Notes under the pieces: model-generated | What the model saw: only the letters and a program-made list of their open reading frames with translations | Database searches by the model: none | What the model was told of the DNA's origin: nothing | Part shown: one piece after another, positions 1 to 8,552 of the stretch | Position numbering within the stretch: position 1 is the stretch's first letter | How the letters are laid out: each line of letters starts with the position of its first letter | Assembly (NCBI GenBank): GCA_001986395.2 | Contig: MQVO02000009.1 | Coordinates: 1 to 64,000, forward strand | Length of the DNA stretch: 64,000 nt | Source of the DNA: Irpex lacteus | Lineage: Eukaryota; Basidiomycota; Agaricomycetes; Polyporales; Irpicaceae | Reading direction: 5' to 3' | Program-made: the position numbers and the translations under genes

Positions 1-621
1 AACCTGCCTAAAGGCAGGAACTCGACGTCATTCGACAAAAAGGAACCGGGAAGCAGACACTCGCCCAGAGAGGCGAGACAATCGGGACAACCGATTCGGA
101 CGCAGCGACGCCCTAGGTCGGCACCCGTTAGGAAAACTAACGATAGGCAACGAGGGGGAAGTAAACCTACCTCTCGGCCTGCGTTTGGCCACTCGGTCAG
201 CACACCAGCTCCCAGGGCTAGGGCAGAAGCCAACCCCAGCTCCCGTGACAAAGGGAAGGGTGTAGATATGACGAAAGTCAAATGCTTCAAGTGTAATCAG
301 ATGGGACACTACGCTAGTGCCCACGACCAACCGGGGTTCAGAGCGATGAATGAATCCGACCCCATCGAAAACAATGATGCGGAAGCATCTGGAGTGCACG
401 ACCCCGAAGACGGCGTCACTGTCGTCGACGATAGGTCAGATGTCGATGAGGTGCCTGACGGCACCCAATACGAATCGGACGAACACAACGTAGTTCAGTA
501 CGAGGAGTACGAATTCGATAACGAATACTACGACGACAGTAGCTCGGACAACGAGCGATACAACGCAATGAGCACGGATGATATCCGGGCTGGAGGCTCT
601 CTTCGAGGAGACAAGATGTGA
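1..621 (+). CDS. Chromovirus Gag, C-terminal part (truncated by window edge)
   Basis: Frame 1 is open from the first base to a TGA at 619-621, so the start lies outside the window. The first 85 or so codons are rich in Arg, Lys, Ser and Pro, as expected for the RNA-binding tail of Gag. A zinc knuckle follows at about 277-318 with the spacing CX2CX4HX4, but its fourth ligand is His instead of the usual Cys (CFKCNQMGHYASAH). After the knuckle the protein turns strongly acidic. In chromoviruses Gag packages the RNA and the zinc knuckle binds it. The next open frame starts around 618, so Gag and Pol are not in one frame here. This may be normal frameshifting or decay; given the other breaks downstream, decay is likelier. 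Confidence 0.75.
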   Translation, partial: NLPKGRNSTSFDKKEPGSRHSPREARQSGQPIRTQRRPRSAPVRKTNDRQRGGSKPTSRPAFGHSVSTPAPRARAEANPSSRDKGKGVDMTKVKCFKCNQMGHYASAHDQPGFRAMNESDPIENNDAEASGVHDPEDGVTVVDDRSDVDEVPDGTQYESDEHNVVQYEEYEFDNEYYDDSSSDNERYNAMSTDDIRAGGSLRGDKM

Positions 622-2282
622 CCAGTGACGACGAAAGATCGCACGCTGCCGCGGAATCCAGCCATAGGATCATGCCGGACACTCCCCTCAACGAGGATAA
701 CCTCGACGACATGAGGCGCGAGTTGGAATACGATGAATTCGTCGAGGCAACTCGACAAACTATCGAAACGATGCATACGAGTATCCTAGTGGGATACATG
801 AGACATCTACGTATTCGTCGAGTAATCGACATGTTCATTACGCAAACCGCTATCCTACAGGCCGGAGACTCGTTGGCCAGCAACGAGGATCGTGGACCAC
901 TTGAGGGTATCGACGAGTTCCGCGATGGACTCGAGGAAATTCCCCTGGCTCCCATGGACCGCAGGAGGTTCCAGAGCCTGTGGACCGTAGTCGGATCGGT
1001 GCTGCAGGACGCAGCAGATACTCGCACCGACCTCGGGTCACTCTGGATGGAGATTGACGAGTTGGCCACAGAGGACAACCCTATTCTCGAGACCATTGAG
1101 GAACAGCGAAGAGAAGAACGGCAACGTTCTGACCTCTGGATGGAACGACTGGGCTTACGCCCCGAGGAAGAGGCGGCTGATGAGGTCAGCCCTTGGACAG
1201 AACCAAACCCAGACTGGGAGTATGCAAGGGGCCTAGTTGTCCACCGACAACAGATGTTGGAAAGAGAGCGACTAGAGTCGCTTGAGGAGAGCGCGGAGGA
1301 TGAGCCCCCCGCGTTGCAAAGACATATCTGATACTGAGGACGATGAGAGCGTGGCTGACGGCCACGAAGAAGCGTCCACCGAGGAAGAGGACTCGCCAGC
1401 GGTGGTATGGCTGTATGCTACCCCTCCCCAATCACCGGAGGAATCCGAGATTGGATCACCACCATCCTCGGCCTACGGGGATGCTGAAGACGAAGAGGAG
1501 GGGGCAACCCCTCATGACGAGCAAACCACCCGCGGAGCTGTATCACTCAAGTGATGAAGAGCTCTATTGGCAGCACGTCGCTGACGTCGACGGAGTGGAG
1601 GTCCCCCATGGGCCCCCCACCGAACTCATGGACGGCATGAGGGTGGACGCCGACGCTAACGCATCGCTGAGGAGCATGACAGAGGAGCGAGGACAGCGAG
1701 CTGCCATGAGGGTCACGGGACAAGCTCGTCCCAGACCCAGCCTACCATCTCGTTGTGTCACGATAAGTGGCAGTATCAACGGTTTGAAAAGGGGTGATAC
1801 TGCTCGACAGCGGATCGAGCATTAACGCAATAAGCCCCGCGTTTGCTACTGTGGCAAACATAAGCGGGTTCCCGCTGGAGAAACCGATAGGACTCCAGCT
1901 GGGGTGGCGTAGGAAGCCGATCAAAGATCAACTACGGCACCGAGCAATCACTCACCGTAGGGAACTCGAAGTTCCCCGTATACTTCGATGTGGTAAACAT
2001 CGACCACTACGACATGGTTCTGGGAATCCCGTTCATGAAAATGAACAAAGTCACGATGGACTTCGAGAAAGGGACCATCCGCTTCGGCACTACCCCAGTA
2101 CCTTCGCTAGGGGGGGAGGAGGAGCCAAAGAAGATGACAAGAAGGGGATTGAAGGGCAAACAAAGGGAGACTCGAGCGACAAGTTCGAAGGAATGACTAG
2201 AGGATCCAGGGGAGAGATCTCCTGGAGCCCCCGAATCATCAAACTCCCTACACGTCCATCCCCCATCTCTACAGCTCAATAG
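618..2282 (+). pseudogene. Acidic gag-pol linker and retropepsin, broken by frameshifts
   Basis: The reading frame wanders. It is frame 3 at 618-1331, frame 1 at 1282-1554, frame 2 at 1343-1825, frame 3 from 1794 and frame 1 at about 1925-2196. Two of the changes sit at or beside homopolymers (C6 near 1306-1311, A4G4 near 1786-1793); the one near 1905-1915 looks like one extra G. The linker is Glu/Asp rich with no domain I recognise. The protease is recognised by LLDSGSS at about 1800-1820 (catalytic Asp of an aspartic protease) and by a later segment with the VLGIPFM pattern typical of Ty3 retropepsins. The two halves lie in different frames, so no working protease can come from this copy. 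Overlaps with the neighbouring segments mark the frame changes. Confidence 0.8.
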
Positions 2283-4196
2283 TCAATCCACCAAATACAA
2301 CGCCGAAGACATTCCCACATTGCGACAGCAATGGCTGAAAGAATACGAAGATATGTTATCGGGGGTGCCCGAAAACTGCCACCGATGAGGGAAATCAACC
2401 ACACGATACCCATCATCGACGAGAAACACCAATACCGATACCATACGCCCAGGTGCCCGGACGCACTGAAGCCTAAACTGCTGGAGAAAATCCAGCGATA
2501 CGTGAGGGCTGGATGGTGGACGTTCCAGAATGTCCCCCAGGCAGCCCCCATGCTATGCCTGCCCAAAAAGGACGGGTCACTCCGCACCGTGTTCGATTGC
2601 CGGCAACGGAACGATAACACGATTCACGACGTCTCTCCGTTCCCAGACCAGGAACAAATAAGGATGGACGTCGCGCGGGCCAAGTACCGGTCGAAGATTG
2701 ACTTGTCTGACGCGTACGAACAGGTGCGAATAGTACCTGAAGACGTGTGGAAGACGGCATTCTCGACGGTATATGGGACGATGCTGAGCCAAGTAATGCA
2801 ACAAGGCGACTGCAACGCCCCATCCACATTCCAACGGTTGATGACACACATCTTCCGCGAGCACATCGGGAAGTTCCTGCACGTGTACCTCGACGACATA
2901 TTCGTGTTCTCGGACACGATAGAGGAACACCAGGAACACCTCAGGGCGGTGTTCGAGTGTCTGCGAAAAGCAGAATTATACTTGAAGGCGTCGAAATGTG
3001 ACTTGTACTCAGAAAGGACCGACTGCCTAGGTCACATTATCGACGAGCAGGGACTGCACGCAAGTGCAGATAAAATGGCGAAGATACGCGAATGGCGCAC
3101 GCCAAGGGACTATGGAGACATCCAACGGTTCCTTGGTCTAGTGCAATACCTCGCGCACTTCATGCCTGATGTGTCGTCCTTCACGGGACCGTTGGCCGAG
3201 ATATCCAGAAATGGACATGCATTCCAGTGGAGACCCTTGCACGAAAAGTGCTTCCAGTCGATAAAAGACTTAGCGTGCAAGGTCCCTATACTCAAACCAG
3301 TGGATCCCCGAACTGGGGAACCGATTTGGGTGATATGCGACGCCTCCGTATATGGAGTCGGCGCTGTGTACGGACAAGGACCTGAGTGGCACAACTGTCG
3401 CCCCGCAGGCTTCATGTCGAAGAAGTTCACAGCCGCACAACATGCGTATCGCGTGTTCGAGATAGAAATGATAGCCATATTGGAGGCCCTCCTTAAGTGG
3501 GAGGATAAGCTCCTAGGATATCCCATAACGATCGTCACCGATCACAAGGCCCTTGAGTTCTTTAAGACTCAAGCGAACTTCAATCCTCGGCAAACGAGGT
3601 GGATGGAATATCTCGAACGCTTTAACTACAAGATCATGTATGTTAAAGGGGACTCGAATAGAGTCGCAGACTGCCTATCTAGGTACTACATCAACGACAA
3701 GGATGGGGAAACCCATAACTATGACGACTACGTTAACGCGGACGCGCGATTCGACCCGGAAGGAGACGAATTGCCCCTGGAACGACGAGAGGAACTCCGG
3801 TCAGTACGACTGAGAAGGTCCCCGAGACACCTCGTCGCGAAGGAAGAGTTGGAAGAACGAAGAGCTGAGGCGCAGGAGCTCAAGGAGAACCAGGAGGATC
3901 CTACGCCCACGGAGCATGACGAGGACGTAGAACCCCTGCCCCACAAGCTTCAGCGGATCCAGGAGATGGCGGAAGCCATCAAAATTGGGTACTCCAACGA
4001 CGCGATGTTCAGTAAGGTGGCGAAAGCTCCCGAGGAACATCCCGCCTTCAGCGAGAGGGATGGTTACCTCTTCACTAAGAACCGCCTCGGTCAGGAGGTT
4101 ATGTGCATACCCCGGGTTAAACTGGGGAACCGCGCCCTTATAGACGTTGTTATTGACAACGCTCCACACCACCATAGGTCACTTCGGACACCGTAA
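2283..4196 (+). pseudogene. Reverse transcriptase and RNase H of the chromovirus, detached from the other Pol domains
   Basis: The largest open block runs to a TAA at 4194-4196. RT motifs in order: PKKDGSLR (about 2560-2584), KIDLSDAYEQV (about 2695-2727), the catalytic YLDD (about 2887-2898) and a thumb region with LGHII. The connection and RNase H follow with the Asp of ICDAS (about 3338) and the Glu of EIEMIAILEA. Near 2374, in an A-run, the frame differs from the upstream segment, so the start of the RT domain is cut off. Near 4162 another frame change separates it from the integrase. The catalytic core itself has no internal stop. Function in the family: copying element RNA into DNA and degrading the RNA strand. 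Confidence 0.88.
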
Positions 4197-5484
4197 GACG
4201 GGGGAGTACATCCGCCGCTGGTACTGGTGGCCGACGCTTGGCAACGACGTGCTCAAGTTCTGCCTGTCATGCGGAACCTGCCAGACAACCAAGCCGAGCA
4301 ACCAAGCCCCAGCGGGACTGCTACACTCAATGCCGATCCCTACGTACCCCTGGCAGTCCATCTCCATGGACTTCTTGGGCCCGTTTCCCCCATGCCAAGG
4401 ATTCGACTACCTATGGGTAGTGATGTGTCGACTCACGTCGACGGTACACTTAATCCCCACGACAACCAAGGTGAAGGCCAGCGAGCTCGCCTGGATGTAC
4501 GTTAGGGACATAGTAAGGCTACATGGGGTAGCTGAATCGATCGTGAGCGACCGCGATTCGAAGTTCACGTCGGCCTTCTGGAAGGAAGTACACCGACTGC
4601 TGGGCACAAGGCTACTAATGTCGACAGCCTTCCATCCCCAGACGGATGGATCGACAGAACGGGCGAACCGTTCAATCATACAGGTGCTACGAGCCCTGGT
4701 AAAGCCGGACCAGTCCGACTGGGTTAACCAGTTGCCAATGACCGAGTTCGCACTGAACTCGTCTACCAACAGCTCATCGAAATTCGCCCCGTTCGAGCTC
4801 ACTCAAGGGTACTTGCCACGGATGACTCAACGGGTCCCACACAGCTCCCTACCGGGAGTAAAAGCGTTCGCAGATCAAGCAATTGATAACCTAGAGATGG
4901 CGCACGACGCCATCATCGAGAGCAGGGTGTACCAGACGTACCATGCGAACAAACGAAGAAGAGACGAAAGTCTCCTGCATGGTGTAGAAAACAAGATACA
5001 GGAAGGGGACCTAGTGTACCTATCTACGGAGAACCTTAACCTTCCGAAAGGAAGGGCGAAGAAGCTACTTCCCAGGTACATAGGCCCATACGAGGTCATA
5101 AAGGCTCACGCCGAGACCTCCAATTACACGCTGAGACTGCCGGAGGACCTCGCCAAGAGGCGAATACATCCGACATTCCACGTCTCCAAACTCAGGAGAC
5201 ACGAGCCCAACGACGATAGGCTCTTCCCGCACCGTGAGGTGCGACGATACTACGACTTGGGTAACCCCAAGGATGGAGAGTGGTCCGTCGACGAGATAAT
5301 CGACCATAAATGGACCCGAAATAAACTTACTTTCCTGGTAAGATGGGATCTCGGCGACGAGACTTGGGAACCGGTTGAACACGTCCAGGACTGTAGTGCC
5401 CTCGACGGGTATCTGGAGTTGTTGGGCGTGGGCGACGTTAAGGACATCCCGAAGGATAAGCCGAAACCCCGACGCCGGGGTTAG
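4147..5484 (+). pseudogene. Integrase with C-terminal chromodomain (chromovirus)
   Basis: Open frame ending in TAG at 5482-5484. It overlaps the end of the RT block and has lost its frame link to it. The zinc-binding part shows His residues around GHFGHRKT and the pair CLSCGTC. The catalytic core carries SMDFLGP, VSDRDSKF and DGSTERAN, which supply the D, D and E residues. A GPY/F-like region follows (IGPYEV), then a chromodomain at about 5280-5440 (VDEIIDH, FLVRWDLGDETWEP). Chromodomains of this kind bind methylated histone tails and steer insertion to heterochromatin. Within this block I see no stop or shift; the damage is at its 5' junction only. Confidence 0.9.
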
Positions 5485-5696
5485 ATAAGATAACGGCGCG
5501 ATTAGATAAATCGACGCGCAAGCGCCGTACGGCCAAACAAATTAGAAAATCATCAATTTACGGGCGGCTACACTTAACCGACTCACTTCGCCGCCAACCA
5601 CCACCACAACCTCCCCAAAAACCCAGACGTGGCAACGCGTGCACCCACACACCCGCCTTACCACACCTACCACGCCAGCGAGTGGCTCCCGCCGCT

Positions 5697-8240
5697 ATGA
5701 GCGACGAGGAGCAAGGACGAGGACGCTCCAGAAGGAGCAAATCTCTCAGCAAGACCCCGCGACACGCAAGTGTCGAGATGGCGGACACGACTCCGTCGTT
5801 ACCCACCATCCGAACCCCATCCCCAGACGCGACCGTCTCTCTCGGCAACGACTCCGACCGAGAAGACATTCGCTCACCGTCACCCACATTGTCGTCGACG
5901 GCGATGTCGTCTTCGTCGCGCAAGCGACCTCACGAGTCGTCATCGCCGCCTAGGGGGGAGGAAGAAGGGGAATCAACGTCTGCGGAAGCAGACTCAAGCA
6001 GACGGTCGTTGGACGACGACCTAAGACGAGCGCGGGAGAGGTACAAGGACCTCAAGGCCGATTACGCCAGCCTGCGTCGCGACTACGACACTTTACGTCG
6101 GGACAACCGACGGCTCAGGGACGAACGGCAGGATGCTGAGATCAAGGCATCCAACCACAAAATAGAGGCCGACTCGTGGAAGGGAGGAGTCGACAGACTC
6201 AGCACGACGCTCAAGTACCAAGAATACAAGAGCGAACAGCTGCGAAGGGAGCTCGTTACCAGAGGACGAGCACGGTCCCCCCAACACGAGTCCAGCAAAC
6301 ACGCTCACGTAAGTGAGCAAGAACTCCTCAAGGAGATCGCCATGTACGAGATCTCCAGGGACATCTACGGCGACTACGAGAGCGAGTCGGAAGACTGGGA
6401 GGTATACGTTCCCCCCAAGTCGAAGAAGAAGAAGTCCTTCCCAAAGGCAACGCAGCGAGCGCATCAACCAATGACTGTTGACAAGCCCGCGACGCCTCCG
6501 GAGACCTCACGGACTCCACTCGAAGAACGCATCGCACCACGACCACCGCAAGGTGGTAACTTCTACCCTCGGGACAACGGGAGAGTCAGGGCATCCAGCC
6601 CCCCTCCCAGGCAACCTGCATCTTCCCTAACGGGAAGGCCCACGACGGAGACCAGCGAGTTCCCCCGGGAACAAATGGCTCCCCTGCTCGACAGGAACGG
6701 CAATCGTATCGCGTTCGACACCCCCCGCTCGGGATGGTGTCTCGTGTACGGTAGACCCATGCCCTTAGGGTCACCGTTCCCCGACATGCGCCCGGACGTG
6801 TCGATGATCAATCCGTTGACCGGCACCTACTGGACTATGCAGGAGTTGGAGCTGTTCCCCAACGGGTTCCCTGGATGGCCGGCACACTGGCCGGCAGGCA
6901 GAATGACACATTCCGAAAGGAATGAATGGTTACGCACGCGTGCTTATCGCACGCACTCCATCGCCACTGGCCCTAACAGGGCTCCGCCTCCAGTACCCGA
7001 CTTCAGACTCATCAGCACGGTCGACCGGTCGCGGGAACTTCTACGATGGCTCCCAGGCAACCCCGACGCGCACGCCGCCGTCGAATTACCCTGGAGATTC
7101 CCCGAGACAGCTGAGGAAACTCAGCGGCTACGAGAAGTAGCCTGGATGCAAGGCAACCTCGAGGCCTTCACGTTCTGGGGAAAATTCGTCGATTACTGCA
7201 ATCGAATCCCCAAGGACCGTCGTATGCCTGCAGAGGTCGAGGCCACTGGCATCACTTGGCCACGCCCGCTATGGGCTCCATACAAACAGGTCAGCGAGAG
7301 GCAGAAGGAGAAGAAGAGGTTGAAGAAGATAGAGAAGCACCAGGGCCGCGCAGCGCCCCCTTTCCACCCTCAACCTCCTCCTCCTCCTCCACCTCGACGG
7401 CATGCAGGCCCCTTCGGGGCTGGTCCCTCTGACGCGGTCATCGCGCAGACGAACCAATACCTCAACACGCAGCGGGCTCACGCGAGCACGACAGGGACGG
7501 GCAACTTCCCAACTGCAACCGCCACGAGGATGCCTGATGCACACCCTGGTTCAGCCACGAGCACCTCGACGCCCACCGAGGCCCACACTTCGGCGACCCT
7601 GACCACACCCTCAGTACCGCAAGGTACGACTACTGACGTGCCCATGGTCACCGAGCCCGCCGTCGCCACCACCATTCAGACGCCTCACGGCGTCACAACA
7701 ACGGAAACCACGGCCACGGATCAAGTAGCCATGGATTCCGCCGCGGAACACCTGGCTGACGTCCACTCTTTCCCAATCGACGTCGACGACTTGAGCCCCA
7801 ACCTCGACAATCTCGACAACTGGGTACGACGCCTTGGCGAATGGTACCACGTCGAGCTGCCAGGCCTTGTTCGTGACGCAAGTCACCAGGTCTCCGACCT
7901 CAACGCCCTCAGAGGGCTTCTCATCGTAGCAAGGCTCGGGCCTCACGACAACTCCGGCCGAATCACGCTGGGCTTCATTCGGCGCGTCGCCGAATTCATC
8001 CGTCAACGCCCTATCACCGCCGAACAATTCGTCGAGGCCCTCCCCATCACTGTGCCTGCTACTGTCGAGAACCTCAACAGCTACCTCGACGATGTCCAAC
8101 GCTCACGCATTGAGTACATCGCCGACGCTGCCTCTGGAGGACTCCGCCTCGAGTATGTGCGTGCCTGGTTGGCTAGGGTCATAGTCCCCGTCACCACGGA
8201 CAGCACCCTACACTTCCCCAACCTCGGGCCCTCGAAGTAG
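5697..8240 (+). CDS. Extra 847-aa ORF in the env position of the chromovirus, function unknown
   Basis: An unbroken frame with ATG at 5697 (a GTG at 5682 is in frame just before it) ends in TAG at 8240, 33 bp before the polypurine tract. It follows the integrase stop by 212 bp. The N-terminal 85 residues are Ser/Pro/Arg rich. Residues of about 110-195 have heptad-like Leu/Arg/Asp patterns that look like a coiled coil (RERYKDLKADYASLRRDY). A KKKK cluster follows, then a Trp/Pro-rich central domain (PNGFPGWPAHWPAG), a proline tract, a Thr/Ala/Pro-rich linker and a helical C-terminal domain from about residue 690. There is no signal peptide, membrane segment or zinc knuckle, so it is not Env-like. 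I recognise similar downstream ORFs in agaricomycete gypsy elements only as hypothetical proteins. Confidence 0.8.
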   Translation: MSDEEQGRGRSRRSKSLSKTPRHASVEMADTTPSLPTIRTPSPDATVSLGNDSDREDIRSPSPTLSSTAMSSSSRKRPHESSSPPRGEEEGESTSAEADSSRRSLDDDLRRARERYKDLKADYASLRRDYDTLRRDNRRLRDERQDAEIKASNHKIEADSWKGGVDRLSTTLKYQEYKSEQLRRELVTRGRARSPQHESSKHAHVSEQELLKEIAMYEISRDIYGDYESESEDWEVYVPPKSKKKKSFPKATQRAHQPMTVDKPATPPETSRTPLEERIAPRPPQGGNFYPRDNGRVRASSPPPRQPASSLTGRPTTETSEFPREQMAPLLDRNGNRIAFDTPRSGWCLVYGRPMPLGSPFPDMRPDVSMINPLTGTYWTMQELELFPNGFPGWPAHWPAGRMTHSERNEWLRTRAYRTHSIATGPNRAPPPVPDFRLISTVDRSRELLRWLPGNPDAHAAVELPWRFPETAEETQRLREVAWMQGNLEAFTFWGKFVDYCNRIPKDRRMPAEVEATGITWPRPLWAPYKQVSERQKEKKRLKKIEKHQGRAAPPFHPQPPPPPPPRRHAGPFGAGPSDAVIAQTNQYLNTQRAHASTTGTGNFPTATATRMPDAHPGSATSTSTPTEAHTSATLTTPSVPQGTTTDVPMVTEPAVATTIQTPHGVTTTETTATDQVAMDSAAEHLADVHSFPIDVDDLSPNLDNLDNWVRRLGEWYHVELPGLVRDASHQVSDLNALRGLLIVARLGPHDNSGRITLGFIRRVAEFIRQRPITAEQFVEALPITVPATVENLNSYLDDVQRSRIEYIADAASGGLRLEYVRAWLARVIVPVTTDSTLHFPNLGPSK

Positions 8241-8273
8241 GCCGTAGACCGATCACCTGGCCGTGCTCAGTCT

Positions 8274-8285
8274 AAGGTGGGAGGA
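8274..8285 (+). other. Polypurine tract of the chromovirus
   Basis: AAGGTGGGAGGA lies directly before the LTR start TGTGAG. It is purine-only except for one T, which is the normal priming site for plus-strand DNA synthesis. Its position fixes the LTR boundary. Confidence 0.85.
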
Positions 8286-8526
8286 TGTGAGGGACTCACT
8301 TCGAATGCGCAAGCATTCTAATCTTATCTTATCTCACGCGCGCTCACGCGCGCCAGTGATGGGAAACCATCTGCCCGATTTAGTAAATACTGTATAGTTA
8401 TTGATCGGATACATGTACGCCAGATCTCCTATGAGATCTGGCATCTATCTCTTTTGTACTACGCGTAGGTTCCGAATAAAGCTCGGTCAAACTTACCTTG
8501 TACGAGAGGGATAGCAAACCCTTACA
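8286..8526 (+). repeat. 3' LTR of the chromovirus, 241 bp
   Basis: It begins TGTGAGGGAC after the polypurine tract and ends CCCTTACA, giving the TG...CA ends expected of an LTR. Inside are a perfect 10-bp inverted repeat (8419-8428 and 8433-8442, loop CTAT) and a polyadenylation signal AATAAA at 8475-8480, 46 bp from the end. The partner LTR is outside the window, so divergence and age cannot be measured here. Confidence 0.85.
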
Positions 8527-8552
8527 ATATGATACCCTACAAAATACGCTAT

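Larger units (their letters stand above)
1..8526 (+). mobile_element. Ty3/gypsy chromovirus-type LTR retrotransposon, 5' end outside the window
   Basis: Parts in order: the C-terminal part of gag with a zinc knuckle, an acidic linker, a retropepsin with a DSG motif, reverse transcriptase with YLDD, RNase H, an integrase with HHCC and DDE residues, a C-terminal chromodomain, an extra ORF, a polypurine tract and a 3' LTR. The chromodomain and the order RT-RNaseH-IN place it among chromoviruses, the usual Ty3 lineage of fungi. The 5' LTR, the primer binding site and the start of gag lie left of the window. The gag-pol part is interrupted by at least six frame changes, so this copy is probably not autonomous. 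The 5 bases after the LTR (8527-8531, ATATG) would be the target duplication, but the left flank is not visible. Confidence 0.93.

Noticed and set aside
416..1096. 226-aa open frame on the minus strand over the gag-pol linker
   Set aside because: It is a shadow of the acidic plus-strand coding sequence, with no recognisable motif and no promoter context.
8310..8330. Shared CTTATCTTATCT sequence in the chromovirus LTR and near 61300 in the gag-only element
   Set aside because: The match is a short simple-sequence motif that also occurs near 9185; it is too weak to link the elements.
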